A DNA stretch of 64,000 bases from Gymnorhina tibicen (Eukaryota > Chordata > Aves > Passeriformes > Artamidae), in the NCBI GenBank assembly GCA_013399875.1, contig VXAZ01002106.1:765806-829805 (forward strand). The letters are read 5' to 3'. A program made the position numbers and the translations under genes. Every line of letters starts with the position of its first letter. Position 1 is the first letter of the stretch. Below are positions 33,801 to 45,738 of the stretch, piece by piece. The notes beneath the pieces are model-generated. The model was given only the letters and a program-made list of their open reading frames with translations. It was not told where the DNA came from and ran no database searches.

Positions 33801-36800
33801 TTACAGGCGTACTGGACATCCTGGGTTGAAGGTTTGAATTTCCCAGCCCAAAGTATAACTGTATCAGCCTGTACCCAGTGCACAGAGCACCCATCACATA
33901 GTGCTCTAGAACATGAGCATATTCCATCCAGACAGGCATTATTGCATGAGTGTGTCTGGGGACTCAAAAAGATTATAAAAATGCACTTCCCTCCCTTTGA
34001 TCCTGAGGCAAGCCACAAACATAACAGAGGCCTGAGGGTTGTTCAAACGGATGCTGGGGAGTAGCTTTGTGGAGGAACTTGTGCATGGGCTGGGGATGAA
34101 TACAGAACAAAACCTCCTCTGCAGCATCCACCAGCAAGGTCTTCCTGCCTCCCACAGCAGTGTGGAACAAAGCAAGATGAGGAGCTCTGAAAGCACTGCC
34201 TGATGACACTCATGTATCTCTGCACGACATAATGAGCCAGGTTACTTGAAAGTTGTAAGGATGGGAAATGCAGTTTGGGTGTTTCTAATCTATTTTTAAA
34301 TCTTATTGGGTTGATGCTATTCAAAAACTTAAATCAAGCTGTTAAATCAAGACCAGTGGGGCTAAAATATTTACTCATAAGTGCTGGAGGCTGAAACTAA
34401 CAGCGTGACACAGAGAAGACAATTCCCCAGGCATCCTTGTTATTGGGCCTACAGGCATCTTCAGAAAGAATAATGACAAACTCTTTTCCATTCAACTAGA
34501 TCCACTTACCTGTGTAAGATAAGGGTTTATAATTCAGTTTCAGTAACAGCTTGTAGGAATCTATTAGTTGTTGTGAACTAATAAATTCCTATAAGCACAT
34601 AACTCCTTTCTTTGCAAAGTGGTTACTACTGGTGACAATTATATGATAGTTGATTCTTCATAGGTTTTTTATAGCACACTTCAAATTTGTTCCATTGCAT
34701 ACTGTACCTTCCAGTCTATTTCTGATTGTCTTCATCCTTTTGCAGTAATATTCTCCCAAGTGTGGTGGCATTATAACACAGAGGTGGCAGCCATGTCAAA
34801 AGAAGTTGTGCCACATCACTTAACAGGCAGTAATTGTCTCCAGGAGTCGCAGGAATCCTGATCGGATGCATCAGACATCACTTCTTTGACAGCTAAAGCT
34901 GAAAGGACACTTGGGACAGAACCTAAAATACACTTTTAGGTGTTTCAGGTTGCAGGGACTGTGCCAAAAGCCTACAATGCTGAAGAAAACACAGCCATAC
35001 ATTTACCTTGGATTTTTTGGTTCCTTTTTAAACCTAATTTCTACATGAACAAGACTCATGAGACACCGCTGCGTCCTGCTGCCCCAGGTGAGGACATTTT
35101 AAAATCCAGTGGCCAGTTTGAGACAAGTGTCCCACGTGGTTACTGCTGGCAGGAGAAAGGAAGGTCTGGCACGTTTCAGGAGAAGGAGACAGGGTGGCCC
35201 TGTCACGGTTTCCACCAAAGCTCACGCAGTGTGCGTGCCAGAGCCACTTTGTCCGCACGGATGCTGCAGCCTCAGCGCTCACCGCTTTAGACAGCGAGGT
35301 TAATCAACCATGGCACAGAATGGGATAAGAAACCTGGTTTGGGCCCTGCTTGTGCTCCCAGAAGTCTGTGTTGGTCTGGACTCGGCAGTGGGAGGGCAGT
35401 TAAAGTTCTGTTTGTGTTTCTAAGCTAATCCTGCTTTTGTGTGATGTGTAATGCAGCCATGTGCTTTTCAGATGTTTTAAGTTGGTGCTAAGGTCAGAAT
35501 GTTCTGAGGTCAGAAATGCATTTCAGTACTGTCATTGCTCTCATAAGATTTCCAAGTGTGTGTAAGCGAATTCCCGTGGTTGAAGCCCCTTATCCCATAT
35601 TTCCTCTGTGTATTCATGCAGTGCTTATAATTTTTTTGTGACTCGGAGGAAAATTATGAGTTCAAGGACATTTTTAGATGTTTTATCCAAACTAAGTCCA
35701 CAAATTTGTTTGGGATGTTTATAGTTTTTTTGCTTTTATTATTATACATGGAATATTGTATAATTAGATCTCTCAGATCATTATAAATTTTGGCTTCTGC
35801 TTTTTTTCAGATCAATTATGTATCTATGTGGTCAAAAGGGAAGCAGTCCTTCTTCATCTGAAGTGAAGCAGTTCCTGAAGGATGTATCTCAGACATACCC
35901 AGGGCTCTCAGGGTCCAGGAATGCACTGACTCAAGAGGGGAAGCTGAACCTGAAGCCTCCTGCATGGTCACATAGAGTAGGACTGCACGCCAGATGTGGC
36001 TTTCTCTCGTCATGTGCCCTAAAACTTTTTAAATGAAAAGTGGTTTTCAGGCTGGCACCTAACTTCCCATTGGCTTGAACTCCTAAGAACTACGAGGTAA
36101 TGGGAAGCTAGTTGGCTCATTAATTAAGAAAATGGAAAAAGTACTTTGAGAGAGCATTTTCCTGGAAGTGGGGTCTATTTGTGTCTGACGAGCTGTTTTA
36201 TAAAAAGAGCCAAAGTGAAATTGAAACTTTTAAAACCATTAAAAAATACTATGTGAAGCTTAATGGTTAAGTAGCTATGATTGTAATTAAATAGTAGAAA
36301 GGCAGATTTGGTTTTGGCTGTAAAACCAATATTAGAACAAGGTACAAACTAATTTGCAGTGTCCTGCAGCGACAATTAGTGTCCTAAAGGATGTGACTTT
36401 TCATTAGGATGACTAGGAGGATCTGACAGGTGGCTGAATCATGCCCACTGTAGTCACGCTGAACTTCATATACATGCACCCACAGTATTTATTGCTCAGT
36501 CAAATTCTTCCTTTTATAATTCTGGATTGCCACATTTGCAATTACATTGCATCCGGCAGAGAGCTCTGCGATCTGTAATTACCAAGCACGTCCAGAGCAG
36601 TCACACAGCAACAGAAGTGACACTCATGTACTCACGAGTGTCAAATCAAAGCACCGCACCTCCCACCTGTCCGTGACCGAACTGAGAGGTGTTTACTGCA
36701 CAGTTTATTCTGTGAAGCACCCTCCCAGTGTAATGATACACAGCTGATAAATGAGAGAGGGAAATAGGTGCAGTTCATACGAGCCAAACAGCGCAGGACT

Positions 36801-37380
36801 GAGTTGTTCTGGAATTTTACATTTTTTGCAATGCCTTCAGCGGCTGCTCAGCTAGCTGTGAGGAGAGAGTGGCTGTGCAGAACCCAGATGTACACACAGC
36901 TGCAGGGATCCCGGCACACTAGGAAGAATGGGGAATTGGCTAGGCCATGCATAGGGGTCAGAAGATTTGTGTATGTGTAAGTCACCCTGTTGTAGGGAGT
37001 GAGTGCCTCCCATAGGGCTCAGGCTATGTGACGGGAATGTGTGTAAACAATCACAGGGAATTACCAGTGTGAGGACTGGAGATGTGGTGGTGTACATCCC
37101 AGCTATGGGACCGTATTAAAGCACAGGAAGCACTGCATTGTCTCATCTGTCTTTCTGACCGAGTCCAAACCCGAGTAACAGAGCTGTCCATGGGGTTTGC
37201 CCTGGTGGTGCAGTCTCCAGGAGAGCTGTACGGTGACACTCCAGCTCTTCTGCAGTACAGCTTCCCCTTTCAGGCAGTTCTTTCTGCTGTCTAGAGGCCA
37301 CTTTAGCCGGCCTAGATCTGTGCCCCTGGTGAAAGTGGGATCCCTATCACCAGGGCAGTTTGTTCCCCCGTTTTCCGCGG
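33800..37380. other. Intergenic DNA upstream of the ATOSA CpG island
   Basis: AT-rich to average composition. No gene, tandem array or identifiable transposon was recognised. Confidence 0.5.
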
Positions 37381-38178
37381 TGCATTAGCGGTGCGTCTAC
37401 AGCGACGGGGCGGGAGAGGGCTCAGAGCACGGGCGGGGGAGGGGGTCCGCACTCGGCAGCCCCGGTTCTGACCTGCTTTGCCAGACAGGCCTGACGTGAG
37501 GGATGGTGCCGGCCCGTCCCTTTCAGGGAAACCTGAATTTCTGCTGGATTAAGGCGGTTGTGTAACCGCAGCCCAGCTGACTCCATTGTTCCTCCGCACA
37601 ATGTAGTTATCGGCGTGAAGCGAGCGCCCAGCACGGCGCTGCCGGGCAGGGCGGGCGCGGGGCAGCGCTGCCCCGGGGCAGGGACGCGGCGAGAGCCTCT
37701 CCCCGCCCCGCAGCCCGGTGTGAGCGGGTGTGGGCGGGCGGGGGCTCAGCATCCCCATCAGCGGGCACTTCACACCTGGAATCGCCGCTCTGCGCCCGCC
37801 GATACACGCGTGCATTTAAGCCCCGGCGGTCACGGGCTCGGCGTCCCGTGGGCACACGGAGGGCCAGCGGGGGAGGACACGCGTGCGGAGCGAGAGGGAA
37901 GGGCGGCCAGCGGCTGGCGGCACCGCGGGAAGGGCGCGGGTGGGGGCCCGCGCCAGCCCCCGTCGGAGCCGGGTGAGTGAGCGAGGGGCGCTCCCCTCCC
38001 CGGGGCGGGGGCCTGACTGCCAAAGCACTCGGCGGGGAGGGTTAGGGGCGAAGGGACGACGCCGTTTGCGCGAACCCATAAACCCAGCGGCGCCGTCTGC
38101 AGCGCAGGGGACGGGGTGTCCCCGGGCAGCGGGGACCGCGCTCCTGGGCGGGACCGGACCGCGCCGGGGCCGCGCTCT

Positions 38179-38192
38179 GTTGCCGTGACAAC
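38179..38192. promoter_or_regulatory. Near-consensus X-box (RFX site) GTTGCCGTGACAAC
   Basis: Two inverted half-sites, GTTGCC and GACAAC, are separated by GT and match the X-box layout with one deviation from the ideal GGCAAC half. The position inside the CpG island upstream of the ATOSA start codon is typical for RFX-bound promoters. Binding is inferred. Confidence 0.4.
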
Positions 38193-38260
38193 CGAGCTGC
38201 CCGACGGCGGGCGGGCAGGAAGCGGCGCGGGGCATTGGCCGCCGTGCGGCACGTGGGGCG

Positions 38261-38898
38261 NNNNNNNNNNNNNNNNNNNNNNNNNNNNNNNNNNNNNNNN
38301 NNNNNNNNNNNNNNNNNNNNNNNNNNNNNNNNNNNNNNNNNNNNNNNNNNNNNNNNNNNNNNNNNNNNNNNNNNNNNNNNNNNNNNNNNNNNNNNNNNNN
38401 NNNNNNNNNNNNNNNNNNNNNNNNNNNNNNNNNNNNNNNNNNNNNNNNNNNNNNNNNNNNNNNNNNNNNNNNNNNNNNNNNNNNNNNNNNNNNNNNNNNN
38501 NNNNNNNNNNNNNNNNNNNNNNNNNNNNNNNNNNNNNNNNNNNNNNNNNNNNNNNNNNNNNNNNNNNNNNNNNNNNNNNNNNNNNNNNNNNNNNNNNNNN
38601 NNNNNNNNNNNNNNNNNNNNNNNNNNNNNNNNNNNNNNNNNNNNNNNNNNNNNNNNNNNNNNNNNNNNNNNNNNNNNNNNNNNNNNNNNNNNNNNNNNNN
38701 NNNNNNNNNNNNNNNNNNNNNNNNNNNNNNNNNNNNNNNNNNNNNNNNNNNNNNNNNNNNNNNNNNNNNNNNNNNNNNNNNNNNNNNNNNNNNNNNNNNN
38801 NNNNNNNNNNNNNNNNNNNNNNNNNNNNNNNNNNNNNNNNNNNNNNNNNNNNNNNNNNNNNNNNNNNNNNNNNNNNNNNNNNNNNNNNNNNNNNNNNN
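38261..38898. other. Assembly gap of 638 N
   Basis: The run of N interrupts the CpG island and probably hides the ATOSA transcription start and 5' UTR. Confidence 0.99.
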
Positions 38899-39008
38899 GC
38901 TCCCGGAGCGCCGCTGACACCGCCGGCTGGGGCAGCGACAGCCCGGCCCCGCGGGGACGGCCGCACAGCACCGCGGCCCTGCCGGACCTCGCGGAGGCAG
39001 CGGGGAAG

Positions 39009-39024
39009 ATGAAGCCGGAACGAG
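39009..39024 (+). CDS. ATOSA: ATOSA (FAM214A/KIAA1370) first coding exon, N-terminal stub
   Basis: The frame ATG AAG CCG GAA CGA G is followed directly by GTAAAC, a good donor, giving MKPER plus the first base of the next codon. Human ATOSA begins MKPDRD; a GA-starting codon completed by the next exon would restore the Asp, so both peptide and intron phase (1) fit. The start has A at -3 (GAAGATGA), a reasonable Kozak context. ATOSA encodes an atos-family nuclear protein with a conserved DUF4210-type region. The Drosophila orthologue promotes macrophage mitochondrial metabolism during tissue invasion. Synteny supports the call: in amniotes ATOSA lies just downstream of ONECUT1 in the same orientation, as here. 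The following exon, expected to encode a TLDEYFEYDAEEF-like peptide, was not found before the window end. The call rests on only five residues plus context. Confidence 0.62.
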
Positions 39025-42000
39025 GTAAACGGCTTATCGGTACATTTCTTTTTGTTTGTTTTGTCTCCAGGATTAGAAGTAGCCCGGTGTTTTGTTTCGA
39101 TGTTATCGCTCTGTTTCCTCATCCCCTCCCCTGTCATTTTGGGGGCTGGGAAAGAATCCAGGTACTCGGGCTCAACTCGGGAAATGCCAGTGGGAGTGGG
39201 ATGCGGAAGGTGCCCCGCGAAGGGGGTTACAGCCCCGTGTCCTGCCTGCCCTTCGGCTTTCCATTGTCTTGGCTGGATGGAAGGGAGACAAACGCCGTAG
39301 CGAAGTGCTTTCGCTGTGGGAGTGCTGCAGTTCGTGTGTCAGACACAGCCGGCTCGTTAGCACAGACCTGCAGTGCTGAGGCCGGAGTCGGTCAAAGGCA
39401 AATCGGGCATCGACACACAAAGCCAGCAGCTGTACAGAAATGTCCAAATATAGCTGAAAAACACCCTGAAAATAACCATAACTTACATCTGTTGTTTTAT
39501 AAACTGACAGTGCTTTTTTTTCCCAGTTATAATGGAGATATTTCATAACAAGCAAGGTGAAATATAAATTTTTCACCATTATTTGGTTACATCTTATCGG
39601 ATTACTGACATCTGGTTTTACAGAAAAATCAAGACGGCAGTCTACGTATATGTTTATAACACTTGAGCTCTTTTGCCGTATAGCAACAGCTGCTGATGCC
39701 CCTAGAGTTGGAAAGATGTCATGACTTCTATTTTGATCCACGGGAGCAGTGATTATTGATTCGTGTTAGTTAAAGCAAGACTATTTTTTGAAGAAATCTT
39801 ATGAGTGCTCATCGTAGTATTCCAAATGTTAATTAAAAACAACAATCCATGTCTCTTAAAGTTTTGATGATTCCATTGATTACCTGGTTGCTTTCAATTG
39901 AAAAACATGTTCTATTTCTCTTATAATCACTTTGGTGTTTTGAGAAACACTTTTATATAGCTCAGATATTAATGTATTAAATGCTAACACTTACACGACA
40001 TACACATCTTAATTAGGTTTGTTAATGACATGTTTGCTAATAGCGACATGAATGACCACTCTCAGGTGGATTTCTTGTCTGTATATGCTGCAAGGATTAT
40101 ATGGTGTGATGGTAGCACAGATAGTACAGAAGCAATCATAAATTAATGGGGCTTAAGTACTCTAGTTTTGAAATGGACCTTTCTCGTTGCTTTCCTCCTT
40201 GCTTCTTAGCTGCTTAAACCTTCACGCCTTCTACTGCAGCAAGGCTGGTTGTTTTTAGAATCTCTGTAGATTTTAATACCAGACCCTGAAGTTTGAAAAC
40301 TATTTACTGTCAGGGTGAAATTATATTTCAAAATAGCCAGGTAAAACCCAAGTCAATATTTGCAGCTTTAAAATGTTCTGCTCTAGCAGTTCAACATCTA
40401 CATGACCTTTGTCTATTCCTTTCTGTAGTTTTTAGGCAGAAGGAATTAGAACACTGGAAACATTTTCAGTTGCTGTGTGATAAGTGCCCTTTTTTAATCA
40501 ATCCTGTGTAGAGGGAACCAAATTTGTATAGAAAGCAAGTTATTAGGTTGCTGGAGTATTTTTTCTGGTTTTTTTTTCTTTTTTTTCCCCTAAGCTGGGA
40601 ATTAATACATTGAGATTCTTATCCACTGTAAAGTCTTTATCACAAACTGGGCAAAATCCTTCAGAAGTTACGTCTTGAAATTCTCTTAAGATAATTAACA
40701 AAAGTCTTGAACTAAATCATGGATCTTGCCAAACGTGGGAGAGTGTCTCCAGCCATTTTAGTGGATCCCTCTAGCTTAACTGTGTGCTAATATAATAGAG
40801 CAATACCATGCACAAAGGGGGTTGTGAAAGTGCTGCCTAAATGCCACATGCAGGCCACAGAGGCTCTTAGGAGGCACGAATCATGCAAATGTTTACATGT
40901 GCTGCTTTCTGCACAGCAGCTGTACCACAGGACAAGCAGTCAAGTGTGCAGTCACCTGCTTCCAATCGTCGCAAATTAATAGCAGAGGGCAGAGGAGAAG
41001 CAGACCACTCAGCTTGCCACAGGCTCCAGTTCTCTGCAGAGCCTCAAAATCCTGAGAAGACTGTGAGTTCACACCCCGAGTAAAGCATAAAGAAAGCAGA
41101 CTTTAAACAGGCTTGCAATGTATTGGCTTTTTTCTTTTTGGTCATTCTTACAAATGACATCAGAGTCAATTTGGAGCAGAGAAGTATGGTTTAGCCCTTG
41201 TTGTACTACCAGTAAGGTTCTTGTTATCCCCAGCAAAGATGGGTGATGCAGGAGAAGAAGGGAGATCTAAATGTGCGACTGTTTTTATCAGTGGGAAATG
41301 TTATAGGATGTTTAAATTTAAGGAGGTGAGAGGGATGGGCAGAAATGACGGAAATATCGGAACTCGGCCCTAAGGTGCTTATCTCCCTCTATAGGGAGGA
41401 AAGTTGGAAAATTGCAGATACAAACATGTAATATGTGAGAGGAGTATGGAGGAATGTGGAGCTCTGCATAGCAAACCTGCAGAGCAGTTTTGTGGGTGAG
41501 GGAGAGCAGGAAAAGAGCTTTGAAAGTGCAGGTAAAAATGTGGACTTACTCCTTTGCCGTGCAAAGGCACGGGGCATTCCCAGGATGTATCTCATGAGCA
41601 TCACTCCGGACGTAGCCATCAGGTGGGGTGTGAGCGTGGAAGGACAGTGCTTGCTCTAAGCACATTCCCAGCACTGTCTGTACTGGCTCTAGGGAATGCA
41701 GTAACTCAAATACCGATGGTTGCTGCTCAGCTTTACCTTCCCTGTGCTGCTGTTCTGAGACTGAAGTGTTGAAGCATCTTAAAATACAGCGGTCATGTTT
41801 CTTCAGCTGAGGCTTCTCTGGTGCCAGGGAGAAGAATGATTTATCTCCCTTTCTTCCATACGATGTTTTTGGAATGATGTTTGAGTTTGGGGTAGGTTTT
41901 GGTTGGTTTTTTTTTTTTTTTTTTGTCTTTCTGTAGTAACAACATATCAGGTTACCTGGCTTTGATCCATGATATCATCACGATTTGGTTTCTGCAGTAC

Positions 42001-45000
42001 AGCTGCCTAGTCAGCTGCTTCGTGCTGCATGTTTGGACTGCTGTTTCCTTTCTCAAGTACAGAGCTTTGCTCTTGCTTCTATTGAACTTCGTTCTAATGA
42101 CTTCTGGTCGCTTCGGCAGTTTATTGAGCTTGGAAAACAGAATAAGGCTTCGTAACAGAGTGCTTGCAAAGTCTTCCAGCTCAGCTTTGTTCATAAACTG
42201 TATAAACACACAGTTTCACCATCAGCGTTAATGAAAACATTGCATAATGTCAGGGTGAGAGCTTGCTGCCAAACTCAGAAGGCTTGTTATGTACTCCTAG
42301 AGTACACTTGGTGCACAACTGGAAAAAATCTTGTGGTTTAGATGAATCCACAGTGTAGTTATATTTTACTGTGGAAATGTCACAGGACATCAAAAGTCTT
42401 ACTATAGTCTAAATAGCTGAGAGTTATTGCTCCTTCCTCCTCCCTCCCCCTCATTGCATGAATGATCAGTTAAAGGAGGAAGACAGGCTTGTTTGTCTCT
42501 AAATGTGTGCTGGCTGGTTTTTATCACCTTATTCTAGTCTTTTCTTACTTTTTTATTGCCTTGCTTTGTTTATTCCTCTATGTGTGTTCTCTGTGCAGAG
42601 ACAATTTTGTTTTCACTTACAAATTAAACAAAAAGCAGTCTTGTCTTACTTTCTGAAGCATCAATTCCCTCCTTGAGATTATTCTAATTTACAGAAATGA
42701 CTTTCTGTCTACAAGAGAGGAACAAGCAGTCTGAAGATTGCTTTTTCCTCTTCTCCTTCCTTCTTTGCAAGTCAAACTTGGATATGTGCCTCTGGGTCTG
42801 TTTGTAGTAACTGGGTTAAGGGACTTCTGCCGCATTACTTGGTGGGTCGGTCTGGAAAGGGCTAACTCTTGGTTCAGCAAAAGTCTATTTACTACCTCCT
42901 GTGGGAAACACAGCTGAGGCATTTCGGGTTGTATCTGTGGGGAAAGCTGGAGGAGAGATTAATGAACAGTTGATGGAATTTAGATCCTTAGGAGGAAGGA
43001 TGGGGAGGCGTGGGATTGGGGGGAAGTGAGCTGAACCAGTGTGTTCAGTTGTGGAGCTGGTTTTTAAGTTAGGAGATGTGGGTAAGGCCCTTGTTTTTAT
43101 AAGCATAAAATATGCCCTATATTACCTGGGGAAAATGGTGTGGAAAACTTTTCAGCAAAGATGATGTGCTACAGAGTATGCAGAATAGGAAGTGAAACTA
43201 TATATTGAAAAAGGATGAGTGTTGTTTTAGTGTCCTGTGTGGCACTGCGATACAGACACTTTAATTTTATGGTATCTTCTCAGTGAAATGTCACAAAGCA
43301 CTTAAACTTTTCCGTGGCGGAATGATGTAGCCGGTAAACAAAGTAATAAACTGGAAATGAGCTGCTTCCTGCTCAGTGGAGCTGTCACTCCAGAGGCGTG
43401 CGGGCAGCGCTCGGGGCTGGGCTGCCACAGGTAAGTGCAGGTTGGTGCTGGTGAGCTGGGGGTGACGCCGTGCCCGCCCCAGGAAGCCGTGCGGGCGAAC
43501 AGGCTCTGCCGCGGGGTGCGTGTGCCCGGGGAGGCTGCTCCTCCTGCCCGGGCTGCTTCCAAATACAACCAGCTTATTCTCGAAAAAACACAAACACCTG
43601 AAACTGTTCGGGGTGAAAAAACCTCACCAGCCCAACCAAAGTGACGGGTACTGCGCTCAGATTCCACTGATAAAGCGTGAGGCCATCTAGCTCTGATCTT
43701 TGGGGAGAGCAGATTTGTCCTGATAACAGGTGATATATAGATGCAGGGTATGAGTGAACAGGAACAGAAGCCTTTTCTTTTTAATGGAGGGTGGAGTCTA
43801 GATGTTTTCAATACAGCTCTGTCCTTGAACCTGAAAAATGGCAATATAAACGCTTTTTATTAAATTTCTACCTCAAAAATGTAACTTGGAAGAATCCTTA
43901 GCTTTTAGGTGCTTAACTTTTTGAAAATGTTAGGCCCAAAAAGAAATTTAAGTATTAATTTGCAGAATGGGAAATCTCAGGTTTTAATTTGAAATGCCAG
44001 CTTATGTTACAGTTTTCTTGCCTTTCCTGCAGTTTGTACCTAGCTATTGACAGCAAGGCAAGTCTTCCTGTTGTAAAAGTATTTCTTGGGTTGGAAGGGT
44101 GCTTTTATCATTGTTCAGCAGTGAGAGTTCTTTGTGGCATACCTGTTCCTCAGAGAAAACCATCCTGGTAACAACAACTTTGCCATTTTCCTGTTGTTTG
44201 CTTGGTGTTGTCCACACTGGCTGCCTTTAGCTGTTGCTAAAACAGATGCTGCTGGAGTGGCATTTACGTGGATATTTTGGGGATTGTGGATATGCCAGGC
44301 CCATAGGCTTGGAATATATAAACTGACCCTTCCGACCGTATTCTTTGCTTGCTGAAGTGAGAAACTTTGGCATGCCAGATCGGATCCCTGGGGTGAAACG
44401 TATTAGGTTGGACTTTGTTGTTAAGGGCAGTGTTGAAGCTATTATTGGATCTGAGGTCTGCCAGCTTCTAAATGTTATTAAAAATAAGCTAACATTTATA
44501 AATACAGATTCTCATGAGAGACAAGAGTTTGCTGCCAAATGAAATTTTGCTTATTAAAATTAGAAGTCTTCTGTGAAAACAGAGTAACTGATGAGAACAA
44601 ACCAGCTATATGACATTTGTTAAAAGAACTTGCTCTGTCTGCTTCACTGTTTATAAAATGTTTCTTTGTTATTTTGTCCAACTTCTACTAATAGCAACTG
44701 TTTACTGGTGGTGAAATAGCCATAGCTTTTATCTTCTCAGCAACGAGTTTAGCGTAACAGTCCAACTATTCTTTTAGTCCATAAGGTCTTGCAGTTTAAC
44801 TGTAAATATAGCTGTAATTACTCTCTCCATTCCATTGTGATACTTGACAAACTATGTTTTTTATATTTTTGAAAGTGTCTCAGATCGTTGTCTTTCAAGG
44901 AGGTGGTAAATTGTTCAGTCTTTGCAGGTCATTTAAATTTAATCTTTAGACAGAAGCCAGTTTTTAAGTTAAAATTGTTTTAGAAGCACATGTACAGTTG

Positions 45001-45619
45001 CATGGCTGTCTTTGTACTACCCAGTACTGAAACTCCGTGTGTACGTAGGCAATTAAGGATGAATGCAAATACAGAAGAGTGCCTCTTGGACCTGGGTAGG
45101 TAGCTGGACTTTGGAAGACTTTACTTTCATTACCTAATCCTTTTTCTGCTGGTCTCATGCAGGGTGGCATGACTATAGCTACAAGCACATGGCTGCAGCC
45201 ATGTGAGTTATTCTGCAATCAGAACTGTACTGAGATTGGAAGAGATATTTTTTTATAAAGGCTACTTATCAACAGTAGAATTGAGTTGTAAGTCATGAAG
45301 ATTCCCCGTCTTTGCTCAACAATTCAGAGTTAATGTGACCAAGTCAAAACCAACTCACTTGTATTAATACATTTCCTTCCATGTTGAATGGGCCTGGCAA
45401 GTTCTTTTGGCCAGTGATTTTTCATGCTAGCTTTGGGGCCAAAGCTCGTTCGAGTTGCTGTCTGGGATGGTATCACAACATTACATTGGCTCAAAATGCA
45501 AAGATGTAATAGGGTGGCATGAGGACGTTCTTGGGGGTAGTTTGGAGAGGGAGCTGTGCACACGGGGAGGCAGCTGAGCACACGGGGAGGGAAGCGCTCT
45601 GCATACGTGAAACACGCAC

Positions 45620-45738
45620 GACACTTCCATGCCTGTGCTGATTGTACAGTTCTAATGAATGTCCTTCTAATGAATAAAGGCAAANGGACACTTCATGCCT
45701 GTGCTGATTGTAGAGTCCTTCTAATGAATAAAGGCAAA
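45620..45738 (+). repeat. Imperfect tandem duplication carrying AATAAA, with one ambiguous base
   Basis: GACACTTCCATGCCTGTGC to AATAAAGGCAAA at 45620-45684 recurs as 45687-45738, the second copy lacking a 12-base internal TTCTAATGAATG repeat. Each copy ends in TCTAATGAATAAAGGCAAA. An N at 45685 lies exactly between the copies. It follows a smaller duplication of CACACGGGGAGG (about 45558-45591). The AATAAA-bearing units could come from the R region of an LTR, but no LTR termini were found. Confidence 0.7.

Larger units (their letters stand above)
37400..39040 (+). promoter_or_regulatory. ATOSA: CpG island, probable ATOSA promoter, with a 638-base gap
   Basis: CpG density rises sharply at about 37400 and continues into the gap (38261-38898), then out of it to the splice donor at 39025. 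The island includes GC boxes (GGGGCGGGG words) and a near-consensus RFX X-box at 38179-38192. There is no TATA box. The transcription start is probably inside or just before the gap. The very long frames that span this region on both strands consist mostly of N and are not genes. Confidence 0.7.

Noticed and set aside
37830..39548. Apparent proteins of 435 and 437 residues on opposite strands
   Set aside because: About 200 residues of each are N; only the five codons after 39009 are interpreted as coding.
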